64,000 nucleotides of DNA from Haliscomenobacter hydrossis DSM 1100. GTDB taxonomy: Bacteria; Bacteroidota; Bacteroidia; Chitinophagales; Saprospiraceae. The DNA is taken from positions 6,759,001 through 6,823,000 of the forward strand of contig NC_015510.1 in assembly GCF_000212735.1 (NCBI RefSeq), given 5' to 3'. The number at the start of each line of letters is the position of its first letter. The stretch's first letter is position 1. The translations under genes and the position numbers were made by a program. Shown here piece by piece: positions 47,001 to 55,154 of this stretch. The notes under the pieces were generated by a model. It had not been told where the DNA came from. It made no database searches and saw only the letters and a program-made list of their open reading frames with translations.

Positions 47001-49002
47001 TATAGCTGAGTTTTCCATTCCCTCCGGTCGCCGTCAAGTCGATGCGACCATTGTTTTCACCATTGCAATTGACATCTGATTTGATTGCGGTGAATTTGAT
47101 ACCCGAATTGAGTTTGATTTCCCCATTCGTAGTTTTGGTACAATTTCTGGCATCGGTGACGGTCACCGCATAGGTACCTGGCCCCAGGTTTTGGACACTG
47201 GAAGTGGTTGCACCATTGCTCCACAAATACCGGTAGGGTGCAGTGCCTCCCGTAACGGTAATTTGCCCGTTGCCAGAGGTGGTATTGCCACAGAGGAAGT
47301 CAGTCAAGGTTAGTTCAAGTATAATTTCAGGTGGGTCTACCACGGTGGCGGAGGATTGCACTACGCAAGATTTGGCATCTCTTACAATGACGCCATAAAT
47401 CCCTGGGGGCAAGGAGTCAATGCTTTGAGTCGTACGGCGGGTACTCCAGGCATAAGAAAACGGAGCCGTTCCCCCACTCACCAGTGCTGTGATGCGCCCG
47501 TTGCGTTGGCCGGCACAATCGATTTGTTTGACGTCCAGGGTCAGCTCCATGCTGGGCGGTTCGGTGATGGTCGCAGCACCAAATTTTTGACAGCCATTTT
47601 TATCGGTAACGGTCACGCGGTAAGTACCGCTGGGTAAGTTGATCAGTGAATCGGTGGTAGCCCCATTGCTCCATAGATAGGTATAAGGGCCGATGCCTCC
47701 TGTGGCGACTACTTTGGCCTTGCCCCTGCTGACGCCGCAAGTGGGGTTATTGGTTGAGGTAATGGTAATTTCGATGGCTGTAGCTGCCCGGACTACTACT
47801 TCAACTATTTTTTCGCAACCTTTGGCATCAGTGACGGTAATGCGGTAATTGCCTGGGGCCAGTCGGCTAATGGTGTTGTTGGTTTCGCCATTGGCCCATC
47901 TAAATTTATAAGGCAACATACCTCCTGTTGCTTCTACCAAAGCAAAGCCATCATTGTTGCCTGGGCAGGTTACGGGTATACCAATGGGTCGTACATTTAG
48001 GGTGGATCCAGGCAGTAATGTATCGGTAGCTGTTAGTGTACAGCCCCGCACATCGGTAGCAGTAACTGAATAAATACCCTCGCCAAGACCCGCTATGGTA
48101 TTGGCCGTTGCGCCCGTGTTCCAACGGTATATAAAGCCCCCATTGCCTCCACTGGCACTGGCCGCAATGGAACCATTGAGGTCGCCAGCGCAGATGGGAT
48201 TGCTCGGATCCAATACAATTCGAATGGGGTTTTTATTGCCTACCGTAGCCGTAGCTGTTCCGGAACATCCTCCCGCGTCCAGCACGGTAACGGTATAGGT
48301 TCCTGGTTGAAGATTGCTGATGGCGGAGGTAGTGGCGCCATTGCTCCACTTGTACTCGTAGGGTGCAGTGCCACCCGAGGCGCTGACACTGGCGGTACCA
48401 TCGTTGACTCCAGGACAAGTAATGGCCCTTGCGCTGATGTCCAAAAACATGGGGTTGATGGACACCGTGAAGCAGGCAATTTTTCCACAGAGTTTGGTAT
48501 CGGTTACCGTTACGCAGTACTTACCAGGTTGGGTTGCAGTATACGTTTGTCCGGGAATCATTCCATCCCAGGTATAGGTATAGGGAGGAAAACCACCACT
48601 CCCGGTAGCTTTGATCGTAGCCGGGGAAGTACAACTTTGGGATTCAAACGTGACGTTGATGCGGCTGGGGTCACTTAAAGTGGCCGTTCCGCTGACACTC
48701 CGGCTGGCGGCATCGGTTACGGTAACCCCATAATCGCCAGCCTTCACGTTGATGATTTCAGCAGTGGTGGCCCCGGTACTCCACAAGTAAGTATAAGGGC
48801 TGGTGCCTCCACTGGGAGTGACCACAATTTTGCTTCCTTGGGATAAACCAGCACAAGTTGGTTTGGTTAGGTCGAAACTTAAGGTGATTTGTGCCAGCGC
48901 TTTAGTGCTAAATCCACTGAAAGTTAGGAAGATAGACAGCAGAACCAATTTGATGGGTACGCCACAACTCCCGGATAAAATAGTTTTTGGTCTTTTGGAC
49001 AT
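44017..49002 (-). CDS. Giant SprB-repeat adhesin with SdrD-B domains and T9SS type A sorting domain
   Basis: 1661 aa from the ATG at 49002 (signal segment VLLSIFLTFSGFSTKALA; the next upstream ATG lacks a better leader). Eleven SprB-type repeats of 70-80 residues follow, with the pattern TGGTxPYxYxWSNGATT and GTYxVTVTDxxGC. Two SdrD-B-like modules come next (GDMVWFDRDEDGIMDTGEPG and GDFVWEDLDQDGIQDPGEPG). A Cys-rich beta region precedes the C-terminal FNIYPNPVKDRLVVQF to VKIVKE type A sorting domain. SprB repeats occur in gliding adhesins of Flavobacterium. It is likely surface-bound, for adhesion or gliding. Its stop codon abuts the 19-copy array. Confidence 0.9.
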   Translation of the reverse strand: MSKRPKTILSGSCGVPIKLVLLSIFLTFSGFSTKALAQITLSFDLTKPTCAGLSQGSKIVVTPSGGTSPYTYLWSTGATTAEIINVKAGDYGVTVTDAASRSVSGTATLSDPSRINVTFESQSCTSPATIKATGSGGFPPYTYTWDGMIPGQTYTATQPGKYCVTVTDTKLCGKIACFTVSINPMFLDISARAITCPGVNDGTASVSASGGTAPYEYKWSNGATTSAISNLQPGTYTVTVLDAGGCSGTATATVGNKNPIRIVLDPSNPICAGDLNGSIAASASGGNGGFIYRWNTGATANTIAGLGEGIYSVTATDVRGCTLTATDTLLPGSTLNVRPIGIPVTCPGNNDGFALVEATGGMLPYKFRWANGETNNTISRLAPGNYRITVTDAKGCEKIVEVVVRAATAIEITITSTNNPTCGVSRGKAKVVATGGIGPYTYLWSNGATTDSLINLPSGTYRVTVTDKNGCQKFGAATITEPPSMELTLDVKQIDCAGQRNGRITALVSGGTAPFSYAWSTRRTTQSIDSLPPGIYGVIVRDAKSCVVQSSATVVDPPEIILELTLTDFLCGNTTSGNGQITVTGGTAPYRYLWSNGATTSSVQNLGPGTYAVTVTDARNCTKTTNGEIKLNSGIKFTAIKSDVNCNGENNGRIDLTATGGNGKLSYSWSTGDTTKVIENLPPGLYRVTVTDLNNCGKDTSFVIVQPAVLRTQMSGNAVVCGAPQTGAAICTVTGGTTPYTYQWSNNATTSAIAQLNAGLYKVTVTDARECQVIDSFRVLDEGSLLCEIIVTKPVTVPGALDGEARVSVTGGTGPYTYLWSNGATTSAATNLAGGAYSVTATDTRGCTTTCTIALNPTKAVVGDMVWFDRDEDGIMDTGEPGIPGIKVIINRIGQVGSPEMAMTTTGVNGKYLFVVDPGCYQVTFALPDTLRPTIPNAGTDDALDSDIDPFTYKTDTFCVVAGSSNLIWDAGVTPSPRGSTLGTCICLNNATDANTGHFRETISIDALPGETWRISSVQGVFRDDSPNPPAAPLPIVVGTTLPSTSPGIFSLTFRHIDARGYTLRVTNGVDTMIFQNSCFYPTITISNLRDFRDTFCVNTNPFVLEATSSVPGEISFTLNGQPVTRIDPSTLPPGTYELIARLAPNSVDECEAVLRRIIVITRENCRAIIGDFVWEDLDQDGIQDPGEPGIPGVKIIILVVPKGGLTTPDTIVTDANGKWTYTGPAGQYKMTIILPPGYTLGIANAGSNDAIDSDYDPTTLMTNVIELADGEINLTIDAGLIKPCVNLTDAGVIGYDQKLCGPGGDPAPIVNVVLPSGAPGEIEYLWMKSVSSSRFVMAFYEPIPNSNAPDYDPGPLQETTYFARCVRIKDQNCPFIENNVVTIEVGDKVKIDIKSATSFCYKGNAVLRIETNTENAGVRWDFDAGVNPRVAYGKIATVGFEYASRFGVTITVSENNCVGSLSTFLLAVNNPSLCGGAITSFDLDAVAMNAQTARLNWAVPNDGQTYTFDVQRSNDAKRFDQIGTVKEPLRIKDGNQEFEYIDYTALRGVNIYRVRMVNNAFGGEVFSKLADTKVGVEAAELFNIYPNPVKDRLVVQFLQQPTSNITLELYTADGRLRSSKKIDAGALLDGLDFDNLPSGFYFVKINMGELGTETVKIVKE

Positions 49003-49029
49003 TGGATTAAAATTTGTTAGTACGTAAAT

Positions 49030-49059
49030 AAAAGTTACCCAAGCTGTTGTGTACAGCAA
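49030..49059 (-). promoter_or_regulatory. Candidate promoter of the SprB-repeat gene
   Basis: On the minus strand TTG (49059-49057), a 19-base gap and TAACTTTT (49037-49030), one mismatch from TAnnTTTG. It is about 28 bases before the start codon. Confidence 0.45.
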
Positions 49060-49234
49060 GGCCAATGCAAGAAGACTGAAAAATGGGTTGAATTATGGCT
49101 AGAAAAGGGGGAGGGACAAAAAAGTGTTCAAAATTCAGTTATGGCTTTAAGTACGGCAAAATAACAATTTTTTCTTGGAAAGGTCAAAGCTTTGGGAAAG
49201 ATATTGTCGATTTTTTTTAATATCATCTGTATTC

Positions 49235-49298
49235 AAAAAAAAAGTCGTACTACTCACGTGCAGCACGACCAACTACTAACAAATTATAATCCCATGAA
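49235..49298 (-). ncRNA. Candidate small RNA A with intrinsic terminator
   Basis: On the minus strand TTCATGGGATTATA (49298-49285) is followed by a hairpin (GUCGUGCUGC pairing with GUAGUACGAC around six bases, two G-U pairs) and then nine U. The mismatches on the plus strand become G-U pairs only on the minus strand, which supports transcription in that direction. A second unit with the same leader lies at 49487-49541. Confidence 0.4.
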
Positions 49299-49486
49299 TA
49301 TACCTCTCTATTCGGTAGTAAAATTAAGACATACGCTTAATATTCTACCTTATATAACCAAGATTTTTTCTTTTTATTTTGTAAAGATCGAACTAAGCTT
49401 CGTCTTTGCATCGTAAAAAAAGAAAGATCTTGAGTTGATTCTACAAATAAACAGTTTAGCTTTGGCCTTGGTTTTCAAATTGGCAC

Positions 49487-49541
49487 AAAAAAAAATAAGT
49501 CGCGCTGAAGGAGCGCGACTTACTGCATATAATCCCATGAA
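49487..49541 (-). ncRNA. Candidate small RNA B with intrinsic terminator
   Basis: On the minus strand the leader TTCATGGGATTATA (49541-49528) is followed by a 9-bp perfect stem (AAGUCGCGC, loop UCCUUCA, GCGCGACUU), one A, then nine U. Leader, spacing and terminator layout mirror unit A although the stems differ in sequence. The gap 49003-49913 holds these two units, another hairpin (49621-49655) and a terminator, and no other gene. Confidence 0.4.
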
Positions 49542-49620
49542 CTTTAAAAACTAATCTTTTCCCTTGCGGGTATATTTTGAGTGATGATCACTTCGAGTTT
49601 GGTGGGGAAAGGTTTGCAAT

Positions 49621-49655
49621 AGTAAGTCAGACTTTATCCCTAAACCTGACTTACT
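49621..49655. repeat. 10-bp-armed hairpin
   Basis: AGTAAGTCAG (49621-49630) and its exact complement (49646-49655) with a 15-base loop. The AGTAAGTC word also occurs in the stem of small RNA B, but no U tract follows. Confidence 0.55.
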
Positions 49656-49804
49656 ATTTTCGCAAACAAAGATCCCATAATGCATATCCAAAATTTGTAC
49701 CCGATTCATTTATCGGCTACGTTCGTTTGACAATACAAATATGGGGCAAAGGATAAGGGTATACAAGGACAGAATTTAAGGATTGTGAAAAAAACAAATC
49801 GCAG

Positions 49805-49840
49805 AAAAACCCTTAAAAATCCAGATTTTTAAGGGTTTTT
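49805..49840. terminator. Intrinsic terminator of the 49.9-kb MbnH gene
   Basis: AAAAACCCTTAAAAAT (49805-49820), loop CCAG, and the exact complement to 49840 form a 16-bp perfect stem. A/T runs at both ends give U tracts on either strand. It lies about 75 bases after the stop of the minus-strand cytochrome gene. Confidence 0.85.
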
Positions 49841-49913
49841 ATTTATTTTTTGTGAAAAAAAGCATGCCTAATGCTTCCTTTTTTAACGAAAAAAAAAATT
49901 AAAAAAAGCTTTT

Positions 49914-51029
49914 TTACCGCTTAAATGGGTTAGAAAAAGCCGGATTGTTCACAAATGAGGTATCCGTGAGCATTTTCAGGAAGGCAATTAAATCCGATTT
50001 ATCTTGCTGAGTAAGTGGAAAAGCCATGATATTGGCATCTTCGTTGGCTACGCCGTGTCCTCCTCGGCTATAATTTTCCAGTACTTCTTCCAGATTTTTG
50101 AAGCGACCATCGTGCATGTACGGCGCTGACAATGCCACATTGCGCAAGGAAGGCGTTCGGAATCGACCATTGTCGGTCATGAATCCGGTTATTTTTCCCC
50201 GCCCCAGGTCTTTGAAGGCATTTAGATTGGGCACATTGTCCAGGCCGTTGTTGTGGTAGTTGTTGTCGGTAAACAGGGGATTAAAATGGCAATGGGAACA
50301 ACCGGGGTGAGCCTGGTTGCCCGCATATTCGATAAAAAAAAGCTCCAAGCCGCGTTGTTCTTCATCTGTAGGGAAATCCTCCTTGGCCCAAACCACCCGG
50401 TCGTAGCGTGAATAAGCACTGATCAGGGTGCGTTCGAATTGGGAGATGGCCTTGACCACCAGATCGCGGGTAAGCTCCGTTTTGCGGCTAATGCCAAAAG
50501 CTTGCCGAAACTGTTGGGGGTAATCTTTGTGGCGACGGAGCTTGCGTTCTACGTTCTCCCAGGTATCGTCCATTTCCAAATGATCTTCGATGGGCAGCAG
50601 CGCCTGGTCTTCGAGCGCTACCGAGCGCCCATCCCAAAAGAACCCCCGGGTATTGTAGGCCAAATTGACCAGCGGCATGGCGCTACGGGTACCGTTTTGC
50701 CCGCGAATGCCCGGGCTGGTGGCCAAGCCATCGGTGAACGCTTTGGCTTGTTGATGGCAAGTGGCGCAAGCCTGGGTGCTATCTCGTGATAAAATTGGGT
50801 CGTAAAAAAGCATCCGCCCCAGGGCAACTCCGGCTTTGGTCAGTGAATTGCCGGGCGATGCGGGCAGGGGAGGCATCCATTTCGGTAGATTGAGGGGATA
50901 ATCCTCCGGTGCATAAGTCCCTGTAATGAGATCGGTATCGGGCTTGGGCTCGTCTTTCTTGTCAGGCTTGCAAGCCAAAAAACTCATACCAATTAAAAAA
51001 AATAAGGTATAACGCATGGCTGTATTCAT
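49914..51029 (-). CDS. MbnH/MauG-like dihaem peroxidase lipoprotein
   Basis: 371 aa. The N-terminus is a lipoprotein signal (MRYTLFFLIGMSFLAC, lipid Cys at about 20; the ATG at 51017 is an alternative start). Haem motifs are CATCH (88-92) and CSHCH (about 248-252). PSLRNVALSAPYMHDGRF near the end is the usual MauG/CcpA signature. It is the last gene of a minus-strand run with a second MbnH-like gene and two MbnP-like genes. Lipidation predicts anchoring to the periplasmic face of a membrane. It may modify or receive electrons from one of the MbnP proteins. Confidence 0.88.
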   Translation of the reverse strand: MNTAMRYTLFFLIGMSFLACKPDKKDEPKPDTDLITGTYAPEDYPLNLPKWMPPLPASPGNSLTKAGVALGRMLFYDPILSRDSTQACATCHQQAKAFTDGLATSPGIRGQNGTRSAMPLVNLAYNTRGFFWDGRSVALEDQALLPIEDHLEMDDTWENVERKLRRHKDYPQQFRQAFGISRKTELTRDLVVKAISQFERTLISAYSRYDRVVWAKEDFPTDEEQRGLELFFIEYAGNQAHPGCSHCHFNPLFTDNNYHNNGLDNVPNLNAFKDLGRGKITGFMTDNGRFRTPSLRNVALSAPYMHDGRFKNLEEVLENYSRGGHGVANEDANIMAFPLTQQDKSDLIAFLKMLTDTSFVNNPAFSNPFKR

Positions 51030-51048
51030 TATTATAAAAGTGTAACAC

Positions 51049-51191
51049 CCACCTGCGGTGGATGCGTTTAAAAATATTTTCCCCGCAGATCACGCAGATT
51101 TGCGCAGATTTTTTTCAAAAAACGGACATTGTCTGCGTGAATCTGCATAATCTGCGGGCTACTTTATCTTATTAAACTCCGCCGTAGGCGG
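51049..51191. repeat. CGCAGAT-type imperfect palindrome flanked by mini-hairpins
   Basis: A CCACC-tgc-GGTGG hairpin (51049-51061), then imperfect arms at about 51080-51111 and 51131-51160 with three CGCAGAT-like words each, then a CCGCC-gta-GGCGG hairpin (51179-51191). It splits two MbnH-like genes of one operon, so it must either be read through or act as a partial terminator. Confidence 0.8.
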
Positions 51192-51199
51192 GGTGCTCT

Positions 51200-52210
51200 T
51201 CATTCATCGTTCAGCGTATTTAAAAAAGCAATCAAATCGGCGCGGTCTTGTTTGCTCAGGTGCAACTGCCGCACATTGGGGCTTACATTGATGCCAGGAT
51301 GCCCTCCGGAAGCATAGTGATCCAACACGTCATCCAGGGTTTTGAAACGCCCGTCATGCATGTAGGGAGCGGTGTATTTGAGGTTGCGCAGGGTGGGTAC
51401 CCGAAACTGCCCGTTGTCATTGCGGTTTTTCGTGATGGCACCTCGTCCTTTATCGGCGTAATCATCCAGAGATAACGCTGGAACCAATCCATTGTTTTCA
51501 AAAGCGAGGGTGCTGAACAGGGGATCGACGTGACAATGGTTGCACTCTGATGTTGGCACTGCCGGTGATGCATCGAAAAAAATGGTCCAGCCCCTTTTTT
51601 CCTGGGGTGTAAACTGTTCCTTTTCCTGCATGACACGGTCGAACTTGGTGTTGGCACTCACCAGGGTGCGTTCAAACTGTGCCAGGGCTTTGCCTACCAG
51701 CGTGCTGTCAATGGCTTTGTGGTTTTTGATGCCAAAAGCAAGGCGAAACAAACGCGGGTACTCCGGATGGTTTTGTAGTTTTTGGCCAATGCTTGCCCAG
51801 GAAGCGCCCATTTCAAGCGAATCGCGTACGGGATGTAAGGATTGTTCTTCCAACGTAGCCACTCGACCATCCCAAAACAGACCTTTGGCATAAAACCCCA
51901 CATTGAGCAACGACATGGCACTGCGCTTGCCGATTCTGGCTGCAATGCCTTTACTTACGGCAGCCCCATCCGTAAAGGCACGCTCAGGGACATGGCAGCT
52001 ACGACAAGAGATGCTGCTGTCTTGGGATAATATGGGGTCAAAAAAAAGCTTGCGCCCGAGTGCCACGCCTTCCCGGGTCAGTGGATTGTCTTTGGGTATG
52101 ACCATGGGGGGGAAACTCGGGGGTTGAGGGGCGATAAGGGCATGCGGAGAGTAGGGGATGGTGTTTAGGTTTGGATTTTCATTGCTTTGGCAAGCGAAGC
52201 TACAAGTCAT
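51200..52210 (-). CDS. MbnH/MauG-like dihaem peroxidase, unclear N-terminus
   Basis: At least 336 aa. The mature domain is complete, with haem motifs CRSCH and CNHCH and the C-terminal PTLRNLKYTAPYMHDGRF. The ATG at 52210 falls inside the lipoprotein signal (IFTLLVLLMTCSFACQS), too short to export the protein. The frame is open back to an ATG at 52624 that overlaps the MbnP stop (ATGAGTAA), but that 138-residue extension is read through a nested palindrome and is low-complexity. Either a rare start codon just upstream is used or the element has disrupted the signal peptide. The order MbnP-MbnH-MbnH suggests one transcript. Confidence 0.78.
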   Translation of the reverse strand: MTCSFACQSNENPNLNTIPYSPHALIAPQPPSFPPMVIPKDNPLTREGVALGRKLFFDPILSQDSSISCRSCHVPERAFTDGAAVSKGIAARIGKRSAMSLLNVGFYAKGLFWDGRVATLEEQSLHPVRDSLEMGASWASIGQKLQNHPEYPRLFRLAFGIKNHKAIDSTLVGKALAQFERTLVSANTKFDRVMQEKEQFTPQEKRGWTIFFDASPAVPTSECNHCHVDPLFSTLAFENNGLVPALSLDDYADKGRGAITKNRNDNGQFRVPTLRNLKYTAPYMHDGRFKTLDDVLDHYASGGHPGINVSPNVRQLHLSKQDRADLIAFLNTLNDE

Positions 52211-52290
52211 TAATAGTACCAGTAGAGTAAAAATAGAGCAATAGGTTGAAAGATGAAAAATATTGCTGAAAATGGAGTGTTTTACGTCGT

Positions 52291-52570
52291 TTCCGGACCC
52301 CTGACCCCTAGAGGCCGGGTCGGTCGGTTCTAAGCTTAACGCTTTTACGCAGCTACGCTGCTTATTTTTTTCACCACGACGACACGACGACACGACGTTT
52401 TTCGCGCTTCGCGCTCCAAAAACACGACGCTTGCGTCGTGTGGTGCGGAGCAAAACGTCGTGTCGTCGTGTCGTCGTGGTGAAAAAACATTTTGGCGTAG
52501 CCAAAATATATCGCTTGTGTTGCAAAAAAGCAGAACCAATCGACCCTACTTTTAGAGGTAGGGGGTTCGG
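52291..52570. repeat. 280-bp nested palindrome with CACGACGA tandem arms
   Basis: The outer arms (about 52291-52330 and 52532-52570) are imperfectly complementary. The middle arms (52365-52400 and 52453-52488) are perfectly complementary over 36 bp and made of CACGACGA tandem words. The inner ACACGACGC-tt-GCGTCGTGT forms a further hairpin. It lies between an MbnP stop and the signal region of the MbnH gene, and its frame is open on the minus strand. Confidence 0.9.
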
Positions 52571-52616
52571 AAACTGCCTCACCATGCTACGTTCAATACA
52601 CATTCCTTTTATCTCC

Positions 52617-53390
52617 TTACTCATTGTGAATCGTCAGCGCTTGTTGCAGATTGTCGCTGAGAAACTTGGCAATGGAACGATCAGTGGTATGGTCTTGGGT
52701 GACTTTGCGGAAATCCAAAAATGAAGCGGGAGCGGCAACCAATACCCGATGCAAGTCAACATCCAGATTAAGGGTTGTGCTGCTTTTTTCTTTGATCTCG
52801 ATATTTTTCAAGAGTACTTTTTTGCGAAAAAACTCATCTTCGCCGACGTGGAAAGTAAGTTTGGTGGCAAATTTACCGCTGTTGTCCAGGTCGGCGTTGC
52901 CTTCAATTTTGGTGAATACATAACCTTTGGCCCAAGACCAATAATTATCATCCAATGGATGGGGTGGCGTGTATTTGCTGGGTCCGAAGGCATTGAGGTC
53001 AGCAGATACCCCCAAACCGAGTTTGATGCCTTTGTATGAGCCTGGAGGGATATTTTTGATCTTGAAGCTGATGCCTTTTTGCGCAGCATCATCAGATTGG
53101 ATGTTTTTGAAAGACACCAATTCGATGTCGATGAGTTTGATGCTGTCTCCCTTGGGATCATCGGTTTTGATCAAGGATACATCTGAGATGTAAAACTGGA
53201 ACAATTGCAGGCGCAGCTTGGTATCGGATTCGTAGGGATATTCGGCATTGAACATTTTAAGCGGATTGTCGCTGAATAAGCCTTTAAAAGTAAGGGTCAA
53301 CTCGGCATCATCACTGGTGTTGTCCTCTTTATCACAGGTCATCAGGCTAAAACTTAGCAACAAACAGCTAAGGGCAAGGATTTTTCGCAT
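52617..53390 (-). CDS. MbnP-family lipoprotein
   Basis: 257 aa. Lipoprotein signal MRKILALSCLLLSFSLMTC, lipid Cys at 19. MbnP features: LRLQLFQFYISDVSLIKTDD, IPPGSYKGIKLGLGVSADLN, and NYWSWAKGYVFTKIEG with the WxW motif. The stop overlaps an ATG that begins the open frame of the next MbnH-like gene (ATGAGTAA). In the methanotroph pair MbnP receives a Trp-to-kynurenine change from MbnH and binds copper. Here it probably serves periplasmic copper chemistry without methanobactin. Confidence 0.85.
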   Translation of the reverse strand: MRKILALSCLLLSFSLMTCDKEDNTSDDAELTLTFKGLFSDNPLKMFNAEYPYESDTKLRLQLFQFYISDVSLIKTDDPKGDSIKLIDIELVSFKNIQSDDAAQKGISFKIKNIPPGSYKGIKLGLGVSADLNAFGPSKYTPPHPLDDNYWSWAKGYVFTKIEGNADLDNSGKFATKLTFHVGEDEFFRKKVLLKNIEIKEKSSTTLNLDVDLHRVLVAAPASFLDFRKVTQDHTTDRSIAKFLSDNLQQALTIHNE

Positions 53391-53456
53391 GGTTTGTTTT
53401 TTGTTGCGGCGAATGAATTCGCCGTTACAGTTACAATGCCTAATTTACAAAAAAGA

Positions 53457-54308
53457 TCAAATCCCGGTTGTGATTTGTGTCACTGTGAAGGATTGTGTAA
53501 GCTTGTCGACAATTTTTTGGCTCAGTTGGCTGGGCGTGTCCAGGTTGACGTTGGCTCCCTGAAACCAGATGCTGTAATCTACATCCATCAAGATATTGAC
53601 ATTGTATCCCCGTAGCACTTTGGTAGGGGTAAACGAAAGTTCTACCGTGCGGAGCTTGCTGGCGGAACTGATTTTGAGGTCTACCGTATCTTTTGCATAG
53701 TACAAGACCCGGGTAAACACGTAGCCACTCTGCGCCCCCAGGTACATGCCATCGTTGAAACTGCTGCGCAAAGGATGATCACTGGGCAAACGCAAAGGGT
53801 TGGCCTGGTTCATTTCGCCCGCGATGCCCACCTTGAAACGAATTTTGTTCACTGTAGCGGTATCCCGATAAGATTGAATCAAGAGATCGGTTTGGTTGAC
53901 TCCTCGGGCCAGACCAAAACTGTTGGCTACCGTGGTTTGGACGGTGTCTCCAGCGGCTTTTTCGACATACACATCCAGGGGTTCCTGGACATCAATCACC
54001 TTGTTGCCTACTGAAATGAGCTGGATGTCAGAAATGTAAAAGCGCAAATCGCCAAACCCAAAAGCATTGCCAGCTCCATCGCTGAAGATGGGCTGGTTGT
54101 ACACCATGGCAGTGCTGCCGTATTTGTGGGTGAAACGGATGCGGACACCGGGGTATTCGCAGCAGTCTTTGCAGGGTTTGTCGGCGGCTAAGTCAAAATT
54201 GTTGGCAAAGGCATCGTTGCAACCTTCTTCTCTGGTTGCGCAGGAGACCAGCAATAAACTGGCCAACACGTTTAAACAAATCCACCGATTCAACAGCACC
54301 TTATTCAT
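53457..54308 (-). CDS. Divergent MbnP-family lipoprotein
   Basis: 283 aa. Lipoprotein signal WICLNVLASLLLVSCATREE, lipid Cys about 23. A Cys-rich N-terminal segment follows (CNDAFANNF, then PCKDCCEYPGV). MbnP-like strands are FGDLRFYISDIQLISVGN, NKIRFKVGIAGEMNQANP and MYLGAQSGYVFTRV. The WxW motif of the other copies is replaced here by L-G-A. The start overlaps the stop of the exonuclease gene by 8 bases (ATGAATAA). It is the first MbnP-like gene of the run. It may have lost the modified Trp, or act as a partner or decoy of the other MbnP. Confidence 0.78.
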   Translation of the reverse strand: MNKVLLNRWICLNVLASLLLVSCATREEGCNDAFANNFDLAADKPCKDCCEYPGVRIRFTHKYGSTAMVYNQPIFSDGAGNAFGFGDLRFYISDIQLISVGNKVIDVQEPLDVYVEKAAGDTVQTTVANSFGLARGVNQTDLLIQSYRDTATVNKIRFKVGIAGEMNQANPLRLPSDHPLRSSFNDGMYLGAQSGYVFTRVLYYAKDTVDLKISSASKLRTVELSFTPTKVLRGYNVNILMDVDYSIWFQGANVNLDTPSQLSQKIVDKLTQSFTVTQITTGI

Positions 54309-55149
54309 TGTTTCCGTTTTCTTTCTCTTTGGCTTTTAAGCCTTTTTCGTACTCGCGTACCAGCTTTTTGACCATTTGTTTGACCTGCGAGGTGAACTCC
54401 TTGTTGAGGATCCAATTGTAGTATTGGCGGTCTTCGTACAGGGTTTCACCGACGGGTTTGCCGACGTATTTTCCAAAGTTGAACACGATGTCGCCATTGA
54501 CATCGGCGCGCAGCTTTTGGGTGGCATCTACAAAACGGTTGTCATTGGTAAATTCGTGCAAGACTTGTACGTCATTTTTGATGGGGGCTTCTACCCTAAC
54601 CCCATCTTCATCCAGGTAATCCACACCTTCGTACTTGTCCAACTGCCCTTTGAACACATCAATGGTGGCACGCACATCGGCCATGGCATCGTGGGCGTCC
54701 TCGTGTTCTTTTTCGCAGTAAAACTTGAGGGCCGCTTTCAGCGTACGGGGCTCCATTTTGTAAAAAATGCGCTGTACGTCAATTGAGCGGCGTTTGGTGA
54801 CGTCGAATTCCATACCCACGCGGGCGAATTCTTCCATCAACATTGGGATGTCGAAGCGGTTAGAATTGTAGCCCGCCAGGTCGGCATTGCCAATGAAGTC
54901 CCAGATCTTTTGTGCCAATTGCTGGAAAGTTGGCTTGTTGGCGACATCCTTGGGTTGAATGCCGTGAACCAAAATGGCTTCCAGTGAAATGGGAATGCCC
55001 GGATTGATCATCAACGACAATTCCTGCGGTTCACGGCCATCTTTGAAATATTTGATGATGGCAATTTGCACAATGCGGTCGCGCACCACATTAAGCCCGG
55101 TGGCTTCGATATCGAAAAAACAGAGATCGCGGTCGAGAATCAGTTTCAT
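54301..55149 (-). CDS. DEDDh 3'-5' exonuclease (DnaQ-like)
   Basis: 282 aa from the ATG at 55149 (MKLILDRDLCFFDIEATGL); the longer frame from 55254 only translates the GAAAAG/CTTTTC repeat. Exo I is FDIEATGLN, Exo II is GYNSNRFDIPML, and Exo III is the HDAMADVRAT motif with the catalytic His. A C-terminal domain of about 80 residues (NFGKYVGKPVGETL) is typical of Bacteroidota DnaQ proteins. It degrades 3' ends in DNA repair or proofreading. It is co-transcribed with the MbnP-like gene by overlap. Confidence 0.88.
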   Translation of the reverse strand: MKLILDRDLCFFDIEATGLNVVRDRIVQIAIIKYFKDGREPQELSLMINPGIPISLEAILVHGIQPKDVANKPTFQQLAQKIWDFIGNADLAGYNSNRFDIPMLMEEFARVGMEFDVTKRRSIDVQRIFYKMEPRTLKAALKFYCEKEHEDAHDAMADVRATIDVFKGQLDKYEGVDYLDEDGVRVEAPIKNDVQVLHEFTNDNRFVDATQKLRADVNGDIVFNFGKYVGKPVGETLYEDRQYYNWILNKEFTSQVKQMVKKLVREYEKGLKAKEKENGNNE

Positions 55150-55154
55150 GGTTT

